Assembly: GCF_023238625.1 (NCBI RefSeq)
Contig: NZ_CP096670.1
Span: forward strand, 3,328,501 to 3,392,500
DNA length: 64,000 nucleotides
Source: Agarivorans sp. TSD2052
Lineage (GTDB): Bacteria > Pseudomonadota > Gammaproteobacteria > Enterobacterales > Celerinatantimonadaceae
Direction: 5' to 3'
Below the pieces are notes generated by a model, which had not been told where the DNA came from, ran no database searches, and saw only the letters and a list, made by a program, of their open reading frames with translations. Positions 47,119 to 55,740 of this stretch are shown here, piece by piece. Position 1 is the first letter of the stretch, and each line of letters opens with the position of its first letter. The position numbers and the translations under genes are program-made.

Positions 47119-48234
47119 TTATAAACACACCTGACGATAAGCCCACGCAAGCCATGGCATAAATCGGCTTAAATCTTCTTGTTCAACGGTTGCCCCGCAC
47201 CAAATGCGCAAACCAGCAGGCGCGTCTCTATAGGCGCCAATATCAAAAGCGACCTGCTCTTGGTCAAGCAAGGCAATAATGGCTTTTACCTGTTCGACGC
47301 TGGCATCCAACGTGAGGCAAACACTGGTATTTGATAAGGTGTCAGACTGTTGAGCTAAAAAGCTAATCCACGAGTTATCATCGACAAACTGCTTTATGAC
47401 TTCGAGGTTTTGTTGAGACTTGCTGATGCTTGCCGAGACTCCTCCCAACGATTCAACCCATTGGAGGGCGTCAACATAGTCCGCCACACATAACATCGAC
47501 GGCGTGTTAATCGTTTCGCCTTTGAATATACCTTCAATGAGTTTCCCTCCTTGGGTTAATCTAAATACTTTAGGCATTGGCCAACTTGGCTGATAACTCT
47601 CTAATCGTTGCACTGCACGAGGGCTAAGAATGATCACACCGTGAGCGCCTTCTCCGCCTAAGGCTTTTTGCCAGCTATAAGTAACAACATCCAGTTTCTC
47701 CCATGGTAAAGCCATGGCAAATACTGCAGAGGTAGCATCACAAATGGTTAAGCCGCTGCGCTGCGGATCAATCCAATCGCCATTGGGAACAGCCACACCT
47801 GATGTGGTGCCGTTCCAAGTGAAAATACAGTCATTTTCAGGCTTAGCTTGAGTCATATCAGGTAACAAACCGTAATCACTACTGTAGTGATTAACCTGTT
47901 CCAACTTAAGCTGCTTAGTCACATCGGTAAACCAGCCCTTGCCAAACGACTCCCAAGAAAAAATATCTACCGCTTTTGGCCCTAATAGTGACCACATCAC
48001 CATTTCCATTGCCCCGGTATCTGAGCCTGGCACAATACCAACTCGATAACCTTCGGGGAGATCGAGTAGTTTATGTGTTAACTCAATGGCTTCAGCTAAT
48101 TGCGCCTTTCCAATTTTACTGCGGTGTGAACGTCCCAAAGCCTCAATATTAAGTTGGCTAAGTTGATAACCCGGTCTTTTAGCACAAGGCCCGGAAGAAA
48201 AATTTGGGCAATTGGGTTTTAACTGCGGTTTCAT
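47119..48234 (-). CDS. serC: Phosphoserine aminotransferase
   Basis: PLP enzyme of 371 residues converting 3-phosphohydroxypyruvate to phosphoserine. It starts NFSSGPCAKRPGY, and the PLP lysine is in VVTYSWQKALGGEGAHG near 187. The sequence belongs to the alphaproteobacterial/archaeal SerC subgroup rather than the E. coli type, judging by SHRSKIGKAQLAEAI and the long N-terminal arm. The ribosome site is AGGA 7 bases before ATG. It lies upstream of serA, so serine biosynthesis steps 1 and 2 are encoded together. Phosphatase SerB is not in this window. Confidence 0.9.
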   Translation of the reverse strand: MKPQLKPNCPNFSSGPCAKRPGYQLSQLNIEALGRSHRSKIGKAQLAEAIELTHKLLDLPEGYRVGIVPGSDTGAMEMVMWSLLGPKAVDIFSWESFGKGWFTDVTKQLKLEQVNHYSSDYGLLPDMTQAKPENDCIFTWNGTTSGVAVPNGDWIDPQRSGLTICDATSAVFAMALPWEKLDVVTYSWQKALGGEGAHGVIILSPRAVQRLESYQPSWPMPKVFRLTQGGKLIEGIFKGETINTPSMLCVADYVDALQWVESLGGVSASISKSQQNLEVIKQFVDDNSWISFLAQQSDTLSNTSVCLTLDASVEQVKAIIALLDQEQVAFDIGAYRDAPAGLRIWCGATVEQEDLSRFMPWLAWAYRQVCL

Positions 48235-48543
48235 TGACTATCCTTGTAGGTGAGTGCCATTAGGCAAATTAGAAACTAAGTTGAAGGCAGTATAAGCCAG
48301 AGTCCCTGCCTATAAAATGACCTAGCACCAACTTTACACTTCAGAAAAAACTTCAATATTATCAACGTAAAATAAACAAAGACTGAGACATAAACATCAC
48401 AAAAAACAGCTAAAACCGTGCTTATAACTGGAAATAAGCCAAACCACCTCATTTCAAACTAAAGCGATGACCGGGTACTTTCGCCTGTAGCTAAAGCGCG
48501 TTAATATTAGGTGATATAAACAGACCATAGCTGTGAGTTTACC
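48235..48543. other. Divergent promoter region of serC and the NUDIX gene
   Basis: 309 AT-rich bases without a supported gene. A TAA just before the NUDIX zinc-ribbon frame limits its upstream extent. No recognisable repressor site. Confidence 0.4.
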
Positions 48544-49059
48544 CTGTCTTCTTTTCGTTATTGTCCCCAATGCGCCCAAGCTAGCTTAAAGCAAGTCGAT
48601 ATTAAACAATGGGCCTGCCAACAATGTAAATTTAGCTATTTTCATAATATGGCTTCAACCGCCGGTGCCTTAGTCATTTGCGACCAACAATTGCTACTGG
48701 TTGAACGAGCTATTAAGCCAAGAAAAGGATGCTGGGATCTACCAGGCGGCTTTATTGAGTATGGTGAGAGCTTAGAGCAAGGTTTACACAGAGAGTTACA
48801 TGAAGAGTTAGGTTTGACCCTCGATAACCAACAGATCCGCTACTTCGGCTCCTATGCAAATCAATATCGCTATAACGATGTGCTTTACCATACTTGTGAT
48901 TGCTTCTTTATCTGCACGCTAAACCGTAAACCGTTATTGCAGGCCCAAGATGACGTGGCTGCTTACCAGTGGCATTCTTTAAAAAACCTTCCTTTTGAGA
49001 CAATCGCATTTACTTCAGTAAATCAAGCGCTTAAAGACCTCGTCAAATTACCCCGCTAA
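48544..49059 (+). CDS. NUDIX hydrolase with N-terminal zinc ribbon; start probably CTG
   Basis: The first ATG (48649) begins a 136-residue NUDIX protein (box near CWDLPGGFIEYGESLEQGLHRE-, with GX5EX7REUXEEXGU pattern). Upstream in the same frame are 35 codons that encode an intact zinc ribbon: YCPQC, then WACQQCKFSYFHN, joined directly to the NUDIX part. Related proteins begin with this ribbon, so the true protein must start earlier. The only near-cognate start codon in the right place is CTG at 48544 with a GAG seven bases before. Function is nucleotide-derivative hydrolysis; substrate unknown. Confidence 0.8.
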   Translation: MSSFRYCPQCAQASLKQVDIKQWACQQCKFSYFHNMASTAGALVICDQQLLLVERAIKPRKGCWDLPGGFIEYGESLEQGLHRELHEELGLTLDNQQIRYFGSYANQYRYNDVLYHTCDCFFICTLNRKPLLQAQDDVAAYQWHSLKNLPFETIAFTSVNQALKDLVKLPR

Positions 49060-49085
49060 ATAGTTTACAAATCATTCACATTAAA

Positions 49086-49127
49086 TTGATTTAGATCGTC
49101 ACCTTTTAACCATAACTTTACTATGGT
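49086..49127 (+). promoter_or_regulatory. FNR-like site and -10 upstream of the octaheme cytochrome gene
   Basis: TTGATTTAGATCGT at 49086-49099 matches the FNR consensus TTGAT-N4-ATCAA at 8 of 10 fixed positions. TATGGT at 49122-49127 is a plausible -10. If the start point is 49134 the FNR site is centred at -41.5, the class II activation position. It is 61 bases before the gene's ATG. Confidence 0.65.
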
Positions 49128-49187
49128 TAATTTGCTCAAAAAGCAAACAACAAGAACTTCTAGCAGGAAGCAACCGAGGGTACAAAT

Positions 49188-50657
49188 ATGGATCATCATC
49201 CCCGTCGTTCGAGTCGTATTATTACCGCCATCCTCACTATGGCAGCAGCCTTGTGTTTGGTGTTGTCATTTAGCAGTAATGCCGAACCTAAAGCTTTGGT
49301 GTTAAAACCCTTTAAACAACTTAGCCAAGAAAGCGCTGAGTGTGCAGGCTGCCATAAAGACAAAAACCCGTCTATTTACGCCCAATGGGGACGTTCTAAA
49401 CACTACGGAGCCAACGTAGGTTGTTACGAATGCCACCAAGCCAATCCCGAAGACAAAGACGCAATCACCCACGAAGGCCACACGATTGCGGTGATAGTCT
49501 CCCCTAAAGATTGCTCTAGTTGCCACACCCAAGAAGTTGATGAGTTTGCTAAAAGCCACCATGCTAAAGCGGCCCAAATCATCGGTTCTTTAGACAACTT
49601 TCTTGCAGAAGTCGTAGAAGGCGCCCTTACCTTTAATGGTCAATCACCTGCTGCAGTAAATGGCTGTTGGCAGTGTCATGGTTCAGAAGTAAAAGTATTA
49701 GAAAATGGAGATTTGGACCCAACCACTTGGCCTAATACCGGTATTGGTAGGATCAACCCAGATGGATCGTTAGGCGCATGTACCGCGTGTCACCAACGCC
49801 ACGAGTTCTCCATGGAACAAGCTCGCCGACCAGAAGCTTGTGGTAAGTGTCACTTAGGCCCAGACCATCCACAAAAAGAAATCTATGAAGAGTCAAAACA
49901 CGGCATTAACTTCTACGCTAATGTGAACCGTATGAACTTAGACTCCGCTAAATGGATTGTTGGTGAAGATTATGATGCGGCCCCTACTTGTGCCACGTGC
50001 CATATGTCGGCCACTCGCGAACTTCCCGTTAGTCACGATGTAGGCGACCGGATATCTTGGACATTACGCCCGGCAATTTCTGAAAAAATTGATGCAAAAG
50101 CGAAAGCCCAAGGCAAAGAAGTGAAATCTTGGGAAGCTCGTCGCGCCGATATGATGAACGTATGTGAATCTTGTCATACTAAATCAATGATCGATAACTT
50201 CTATCAGCAGTTCGACTCTTTAGTTAACTTATACAATGAGAAGTTTGCTCGTCCAGGTAAAGACCTAATGGATGTGTTGAAGAGTGAGAAAATGCTGACC
50301 GAAACCGCCTTCGATGAAGAGATAGAATGGACTTGGTTCTACTTATGGCACCATGAAGGTCGTCGTGCTCGCCACGGTGCAGCGATGCAAGCGCCAGACT
50401 ACGTGCAGTGGCATGGTATGTTCGAAGTCGCAGAGCGCTTCTATATTGAATTAGTGCCTCAGTTCTTAGAAGTAGTAGAAAAAGCTGAACACGCAGGCAA
50501 TACCGAAGGTGCTGAAAAAGCCCGTGCAATATTGGCAGAAATACTCGAGCGACCAGAACATGCTTGGTTTAGCGGCAATGAGCCAGAAGAGGTGAAGAAA
50601 GCCCGCAAAGAAGCGCAAGCCTCCTTTAAAGCTCGCTACTTAAGCGAAAGCAAATAG
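49188..50657 (+). CDS. haoA: Octaheme cytochrome c, hydroxylamine-oxidoreductase-like (HAO family)
   Basis: An exported multihaem protein of 489 residues with exactly eight CXXCH motifs, at about 52, 79, 109, 160, 198, 218, 268 and 326, after a signal peptide ending near SSNA. Spacing and the long C-terminal helical region match the HAO/octahaem family. HAO oxidises hydroxylamine in nitrifiers, but versions paired with a NapC/NrfH-type quinol dehydrogenase, as here, are thought to work in reverse, reducing hydroxylamine or nitrite. The Tyr that crosslinks the catalytic haem in nitrifier HAO was not located. The start has GAGGG 8 bases before ATG. A class II FNR-like promoter upstream suggests anaerobic expression. 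Confidence 0.85.
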   Translation: MDHHPRRSSRIITAILTMAAALCLVLSFSSNAEPKALVLKPFKQLSQESAECAGCHKDKNPSIYAQWGRSKHYGANVGCYECHQANPEDKDAITHEGHTIAVIVSPKDCSSCHTQEVDEFAKSHHAKAAQIIGSLDNFLAEVVEGALTFNGQSPAAVNGCWQCHGSEVKVLENGDLDPTTWPNTGIGRINPDGSLGACTACHQRHEFSMEQARRPEACGKCHLGPDHPQKEIYEESKHGINFYANVNRMNLDSAKWIVGEDYDAAPTCATCHMSATRELPVSHDVGDRISWTLRPAISEKIDAKAKAQGKEVKSWEARRADMMNVCESCHTKSMIDNFYQQFDSLVNLYNEKFARPGKDLMDVLKSEKMLTETAFDEEIEWTWFYLWHHEGRRARHGAAMQAPDYVQWHGMFEVAERFYIELVPQFLEVVEKAEHAGNTEGAEKARAILAEILERPEHAWFSGNEPEEVKKARKEAQASFKARYLSESK

Positions 50658-50665
50658 CCACTAGG

Positions 50666-50692
50666 GGGAGCATCGATGCTCCCACCTTTTTT
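50666..50692 (+). terminator. Intercistronic hairpin between the two cytochrome genes
   Basis: GGGAGCA (50666-50672) and TGCTCCC (50677-50683) with TCGA form a perfect palindrome followed by six T. It may partly terminate transcription, making the octaheme protein in excess over the membrane partner. Confidence 0.75.
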
Positions 50693-50706
50693 AAGAGGAT
50701 GCTGAT

Positions 50707-51273
50707 ATGACAAATAAACAGCAGGCAACTCGGTGGCAACGGCTTTGGGCTTGGCTTAAAAAGCCGCTCATCATTGGGATCCCGATTGGCGTGTTTATTC
50801 TGGTGCTGGGTTTAGCTACGGTGCAAGGTAGCTTAGTGCTATCGAGTACCAACGAGTTTTGTTTTAGCTGCCACCTAAAAATGGATACCATTGTTCAAGA
50901 GTACAAGGCGTCAAGCCACTATGGAGACGGAAGTAATATTGCCGCCACCTGTGCAGACTGCCATGTCCCCCACCCGTACTTTGAAATGTTAAAAGTAAAA
51001 ATTGCGGCTACGGCAGATATTTACTACATGATGCTTGGCACCATCACTAAAGAAAATTTTGAACAACACCGTCCGGCTTTGGCTGAAACCGTTTGGCACG
51101 ACATGCAAGCCAATGATTCGGCTAATTGCCGTTATTGCCATCAGGGAGATAATTTCGATTTAACTAAGCAACCACAACGAGCCCGCCTAAACCATCAACA
51201 GATCGCGGAACGCGGGGAAACATGTATAGATTGCCATCAAGGTCTCACTCATAAGCGCATTGTAATAGAGTGA
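50707..51273 (+). CDS. NapC/NirT family tetrahaem cytochrome c (quinol dehydrogenase)
   Basis: A membrane-anchored periplasmic cytochrome of 188 residues. One N-terminal membrane helix (about 22-45) is followed by four haem sites: CFSCH, CADCH, CRYCH and CIDCH. Proteins of this family accept electrons from quinol and feed a periplasmic reductase. Its pairing with the octahaem gene, 49 bases upstream, indicates electron delivery to that enzyme (HaoC-like). A strong terminator follows. The small number of hydrophobic residues outside the first helix fits the family. Confidence 0.9.
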   Translation: MTNKQQATRWQRLWAWLKKPLIIGIPIGVFILVLGLATVQGSLVLSSTNEFCFSCHLKMDTIVQEYKASSHYGDGSNIAATCADCHVPHPYFEMLKVKIAATADIYYMMLGTITKENFEQHRPALAETVWHDMQANDSANCRYCHQGDNFDLTKQPQRARLNHQQIAERGETCIDCHQGLTHKRIVIE

Positions 51274-51297
51274 ATTTACCCGCCATTGCGCTCGGAT

Positions 51298-51335
51298 AAT
51301 GCCTTCTCAGCGACGTGCTAAGAAGGCATTTTTTT
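51298..51335 (+). terminator. Terminator after the cytochrome pair
   Basis: AATGCCTTCT (51298-51307) pairs with AGAAGGCATT (51321-51330) and is followed by a T run, ending the two-gene operon. Confidence 0.87.
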
Positions 51336-51400
51336 AACTTGCCGCTTTACTCATCCGACCACACATGTTAAATAAATGTAAACCCTCTTCTAAGACCATT

Positions 51401-51940
51401 ATGAATCATTATTTCCGGCTATTAAGCATGTTTATCCGCCATTGGTTTGGCAGCAAAACTCATCAAGATCCCACCGATGACTTCCTTATTACACTGCGAG
51501 CGTTGCCTCTAGACTGCGATGCCAATATGCACCTCACCAACTCCCGCTACTTTAGTTTTGGTGATTTAGGACGGATCGACATGATGTTAAAAACCAAGCT
51601 TGGCGCAGTAGCGTTTGAAAAACGCTGGTTAGGCGTAGTTAATGCGCAATCAGTAACGTATATACGACCTATCAAGCCGATGAGCAAAATTGAGTTACAC
51701 AGTAAATTACTGGGTTGGGATGAAAAGTATTGGTATTTTGAGCATCGCTTTATCGGTCACGGTACGCTGTATGCCAGTATTTTAGTGCGAGGAGTATTTA
51801 TCAAAAACAAAAAACCAGTCGCTATGACAAATCTACTTTCACTCGTTGATTACCATAAACCCTCTCCAGAACTGCCGATGCGAGTGATTCATTGGAAGCA
51901 GTTACTATCGACTAAAAAAGAAGAGTCTGCCCCCATATAG
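51401..51940 (+). CDS. Acyl-CoA thioesterase-like protein (hotdog fold)
   Basis: About 179 residues from the ATG at 51401 (the frame opens at 51365, without ribosome site in either case). The hotdog-type motif DCDANMHLTNSRYFSFGDLGRID is near 43-65, followed by SVTYIRPIKPMSKIEL. This belongs to the 4HBT_2 group related to mammalian THEM6. Putative hydrolysis of fatty acyl-CoA; substrate unknown. It stands alone between two strong terminators/regions. The N-terminus has one weak hydrophobic segment, so loose membrane association is possible. Confidence 0.8.
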   Translation: MNHYFRLLSMFIRHWFGSKTHQDPTDDFLITLRALPLDCDANMHLTNSRYFSFGDLGRIDMMLKTKLGAVAFEKRWLGVVNAQSVTYIRPIKPMSKIELHSKLLGWDEKYWYFEHRFIGHGTLYASILVRGVFIKNKKPVAMTNLLSLVDYHKPSPELPMRVIHWKQLLSTKKEESAPI

Positions 51941-51999
51941 GTACGCTGTTTTTACCGCGGTACAAACGCATAATGAAAAGTTAAGCTTAGCTGCCATGC

Positions 52000-52764
52000 T
52001 TGCGAGTAAGCTTAACTTATCAACTCACTATGAGCCCATTATTATTTATTAGATGCCCTTTAAGTATACTGCAAATAGTCAGCACCAGTTATCCAAGCTC
52101 AGCTGTCGCTAAAGGCGTCACTTTAGCGACCAGTCAATCCACACCTACCTTCATAATAAAAAGTTCTGTATCGGGTATTCAACTAGATATTATTCAGCAA
52201 GCAATTGAAAATTATAGTTATAAAATCAATGAACTTATAAACTCAAAGTGTCGTGTAGAGAGAATGATAATACTAAGTGCTGTTGATGCCATCGTTAGTT
52301 CGCCTAATAATGGTGAGCACGCTTACTTATCTGAGCCGGTTATTTTTTATCAAAACATCGCCATCAGCGTTAATAATAGACAATTAGCAATAGACAACAT
52401 CAGCGCTCTCAGTCAATTTAAGCTTATGGGATGTCAAAATACCAAAACGTTTCTTGGCAATGTGCAGGCTAAAGTCGCAGCCTAGAATGATGCTGATACT
52501 GAGGTAGCAAACCAACTTGCACCGCTAATGCGATTAAACCGGAGCCAGCTTGATGTCATCATTACGGGCAAGCGTACATTTCATTATCTAAACCAAACGG
52601 CATGGCCTCAAGGCACGATAAGGCCTCAAGTGACATTTCATGACGTACTTCCACCTTCGCCTCGAGTCTTAGGGTTTCACCATAAGACGCTAAGAGATCA
52701 ATTTAATGTGGGGTTAATGCAATTTAACGCTGAACAAGCCCACCTTTTCGAATAGTATTTATAG
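52000..52764 (+). pseudogene. Solute-binding protein gene (PBPb type) broken by in-frame amber codons
   Basis: Two consecutive same-frame stretches encode one periplasmic solute-binding protein. The first (from TTG 52000 or ATG 52030) has a signal-like start, then GIQLDIIQQAIENYSYKIN and AYLSEPVIFYQNIAIS. It stops at TAG 52483-52485. The second continues without frame shift: QLDVIITGKRTFHYLN, PRVLGFHHKTLRDQFNVGL, ending at TAG 52753-52755, with YL and another TAG two codons later (possibly an original EKYL end). Total about 250 residues, normal for a family-3 binding protein. Either a pseudogene or an unusual readthrough; the former is far more likely. Confidence 0.75.
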
Positions 52765-53111
52765 CCGAGCCAAATAAGTATTATGAAAGAACAAATATAA
52801 CAATGGGTCCTCTGGTGTTTTCCCAAGATTACAATGAATTACACAAGCACAAAACCTACAATTGATATAATAGTTATTTTAATGTTAATTAATTTATATT
52901 TATTACAACTCCAAAAATAATTAATTAAGTGGTAGAACCACACTGCGCCATAATTTTAAAAACAAGCCAAAGATCACCATTTGATAAAAAATACTTTTTT
53001 TTGATAAAATTATCGACTTAAATAAAGCAAAACTGTAATGAGTAGCTAATAATCTAAGCCTGAAAACGTTATCATGAAAACTCTATTTTCGCCTATGAGG
53101 AAGTATTCGAA
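52765..53111. other. AT-rich intergenic region upstream of glgC
   Basis: No gene. Two copies of TTTGATAAAA occur at 52980-52989 and 53000-53009, 20 bases apart, and TGATAAAATTATCG at the second forms a short dyad. The ribosome site GAGGAAG is just before glgC. A promoter is expected here but not pinpointed. Confidence 0.45.
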
Positions 53112-54365
53112 ATGTCAGAAAACCGCTATTCCCATGTTTCTAGTAACAGATTAGTGAGACGTACAGTTGGGCTAGTGCTAGCCGGTGGCAAAGGCACTCG
53201 CCTTAAAGAACTCACTAACAAAGTGGCTAAACCCGCCGTATCTTTTGGTGGTAAATACCGAATCATTGATTTTACTTTATCAAACTGTATCAATTCTGGG
53301 GTGCGTAACATTGGGGTGCTAACCCAATACATGGCCCATGACTTAATTATGCACCTTCAGTCAGGCTGGCAAATTCTTAATCCTGCCCTCAATGAACGAG
53401 TATCAATCATTCCTGCACAACAGCGTACTGGCGAAAACTGGTACCGAGGCACTGCCGATGCTGTTTACCAAAACCTAGACATCATTAACAACGACAGCAC
53501 TGACCGAGTGCTAATTCTCGGGGGTGACCATATCTACAAGATGGATTACTCACGGATGATCAACTTCCATGCAGAAAACGACGCAGATGTTACCGTTGCC
53601 TGTATCCGCAAACCGCTTTCTCAAGCTTCATCATTTGGGGTAATGGGTTTAGACCCTGAAGGAAAAATAGTAGATTTTGAAGAAAAACCGGAGCATCCAA
53701 AATCTGACCCTAACAACCCAGAGCTAGCCTTAGTCTCTATGGGCATCTATATTTTCAACATCGATATTCTTGATAAAGTGTTGCGCGAAGGTCTATTACA
53801 ACCGGGCTACTCACATGACTTTGGTCACAATGTTATCCCTAGTATGTTAAAAGACCGCAAAGTTTACGGCTATGTATTTGCGGATCAAGGTCACCCTGGC
53901 CGCAATGCCTACTGGCGCGATGTAGGTGACATTGACGAGTACTTCGCGGCAAACATGGATTTGGTAGACCCTAATCCCGAGTTGGATTTATACGACCGAG
54001 AATGGCCGATCATTACCGATCAAAAACAACGTCCCGGGGCCAAATTTGTTTTTAATGACGATGACCGCCGCGGCTATGCTACAGATTCCGTATTATCTGC
54101 TGGCGCAGTAGTATCTGGAGCCCGAGTCAACCGCTCACTGCTATCGCTGGACGTTAGAATTGAAGACCATTCAGAATTAGATGAAGTAATAGCCCTTAAC
54201 GGCGCAGTGGTTGGCAAAAACTGTAAGATAAAACGCGCCATTATCGCTGAAGATTGTGTTGTGCCCGATGGTACTATAATTGGATTCGATGAAGAGGAAG
54301 ATCGTCGTCGCTTTACCGTCTCAAAAGGTGGCGTCACGTTAATTTCTTGTGAGATGTTTGACTAA
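53112..54365 (+). CDS. glgC: Glucose-1-phosphate adenylyltransferase
   Basis: Makes ADP-glucose, the first committed step of glycogen synthesis; 417 residues is the usual length. The pyrophosphorylase loop LAGGKGTRLKELT lies near 18-30, the activator/substrate site VAKPAVSFGGKYRIIDF near 37-54, then NWYRGTADAVYQN and EEKPEHPKSDP. The C-terminal left-handed beta-helix, about 290-417, is complete. No other glg genes are adjacent here, unlike the enteric operon. A strong 11-bp hairpin follows at 54375-54399. Confidence 0.96.
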   Translation: MSENRYSHVSSNRLVRRTVGLVLAGGKGTRLKELTNKVAKPAVSFGGKYRIIDFTLSNCINSGVRNIGVLTQYMAHDLIMHLQSGWQILNPALNERVSIIPAQQRTGENWYRGTADAVYQNLDIINNDSTDRVLILGGDHIYKMDYSRMINFHAENDADVTVACIRKPLSQASSFGVMGLDPEGKIVDFEEKPEHPKSDPNNPELALVSMGIYIFNIDILDKVLREGLLQPGYSHDFGHNVIPSMLKDRKVYGYVFADQGHPGRNAYWRDVGDIDEYFAANMDLVDPNPELDLYDREWPIITDQKQRPGAKFVFNDDDRRGYATDSVLSAGAVVSGARVNRSLLSLDVRIEDHSELDEVIALNGAVVGKNCKIKRAIIAEDCVVPDGTIIGFDEEEDRRRFTVSKGGVTLISCEMFD

Positions 54366-54374
54366 ATGATTAAC

Positions 54375-54399
54375 GCTAGCAAGCACTCTGCTTGCTAGC
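54375..54399 (+). terminator. Long perfect hairpin after glgC
   Basis: GCTAGCAAGCA (54375-54385) and TGCTTGCTAGC (54389-54399) form an 11-bp stem around CTC. There is no long T run (TCTCACTTTC follows), so it may work with the converging EAL transcript or act as an RNA-stabilising element. Confidence 0.65.
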
Positions 54400-54419
54400 T
54401 CTCACTTTCTAAAGACCTT

Positions 54420-55670
54420 TCAATCAACAAATAGCGTGTCATCTTTCACCTTGCAGTCCACCAACAGCACCACGTCTTTACTTATGTAGGTACTGAAGGT
54501 TTTACACATTTCTTTACTACTTGAATCACGATAGATTTTCGACAAAATTAGCTGTTGTGGTTTCACTGAATCTAACGCAATTAGCGCATGGAAATATGGT
54601 CGAAAACTCCAATTTGCACCCACAAATTGGTTATCTTCAATAATGCCTTGCTCGGTCACATCAAAATTTGGCGATACTTGGGTGCCGTCTATTTTACAAA
54701 GGAAATATCTCAAGATACCGACATTGACCAATTGTGCAGCTAAACTGGCCACCGATTGAACATTTTGAATTAAATGTTTTAAGGCCAACACGCTCGTTTT
54801 TACGTTAACATTGTGTTTTACCGTCTCTAGGGTTCGATGACTTTTACGTTGCAAATAACTAGCAAGCAACTGCTTTACCTTAGCTTGGCTATCTTGAGCA
54901 GGTAAAAAACGTTCCTCGGCTTTATGAAATAACCAGCCCTGCATATATCTCGCGCCACACTCTACCCCAAAATGAAACTCTTGCTCTGTTTCTACGCCCT
55001 CGCAAATCAGTTCGCAGCCCACCCGCTGCACCAACTCTGCAACAGATAACACCACATCTGCCGGTAAGCCTCCTTTGGTAGCATTTTTAAATAAACGCAT
55101 GTCCAATTTAATAATATCAGGCTCTAAAGCAATAATTCTGTCCAGTTGCGAAGCGCCCGCACCAAAGTCATCAATCGCCACTTTCAAGCCAGCCTGATGA
55201 TAGGCTTTAACCACGCGCTGTAGGTTATCAATATTACCGCTCGCCTCAGTAATTTCTATCACCACCTTGGCGGGATCAATACCAATTTCGTCAATCATGG
55301 CTATGGTTGGAGTGCATATTTTGCTGCTCAACATATCCACCCAATCAGGCACAATATTGAGCGTGAGAAAGCCATCCTGCTCAGCCGCGGCAAACTGCTC
55401 CAAGGCTTGTTTACGAACAACACGGTCAATGTTGCGTCGCTCACTGAGCGAATAACGATGGTTAGAAAACAGCTCGCCAGCACTCACTACCTTGCTATGT
55501 TGCTGATGGGTTCTTGCTAGCGCTTCATAACCCGCTATTTGCCCTGAAGGCAAAAAAACGATGGGCTGAAAATGCGGAAAGTAATTGAGTGGCTCTAAAG
55601 TTGGTTGATTAGCGAGATTAATTGCCGACTCAATACTAACAACTTTATGATGTTGTTTATCAAAACCCAT
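54420..55670 (-). CDS. EAL-domain protein (c-di-GMP phosphodiesterase candidate)
   Basis: A soluble protein of about 416 residues. The EAL domain (about 30-265) shows GYEALARTHQ, NIVPDWVDM, VIEITEASG, DDFGAGASQLD, IIKLDMRL, ICEGVETEQEF and YMQGWLFHK; most catalytic residues are present, so activity is likely. The C-terminal ~140 residues form another domain without recognised family (perhaps a sensor). ATG 55670 is preferred over the GTG at 55679. It opposes glgC and lies close to nasA upstream; a sensory input for nitrogen or carbon state is only a guess. Confidence 0.88.
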   Translation of the reverse strand: MGFDKQHHKVVSIESAINLANQPTLEPLNYFPHFQPIVFLPSGQIAGYEALARTHQQHSKVVSAGELFSNHRYSLSERRNIDRVVRKQALEQFAAAEQDGFLTLNIVPDWVDMLSSKICTPTIAMIDEIGIDPAKVVIEITEASGNIDNLQRVVKAYHQAGLKVAIDDFGAGASQLDRIIALEPDIIKLDMRLFKNATKGGLPADVVLSVAELVQRVGCELICEGVETEQEFHFGVECGARYMQGWLFHKAEERFLPAQDSQAKVKQLLASYLQRKSHRTLETVKHNVNVKTSVLALKHLIQNVQSVASLAAQLVNVGILRYFLCKIDGTQVSPNFDVTEQGIIEDNQFVGANWSFRPYFHALIALDSVKPQQLILSKIYRDSSSKEMCKTFSTYISKDVVLLVDCKVKDDTLFVD

Positions 55671-55740
55671 TATGTTCACTGCAGTTAATCAACGAAAGGT
55701 GAATAATAAGCACAAAGCGCGCCAAGCATTGAGTAATTAA

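Noticed and set aside
52528..52755. A separate 75-codon gene before glgC
   Set aside because: It is the in-frame continuation of the solute-binding protein gene after the amber codon.
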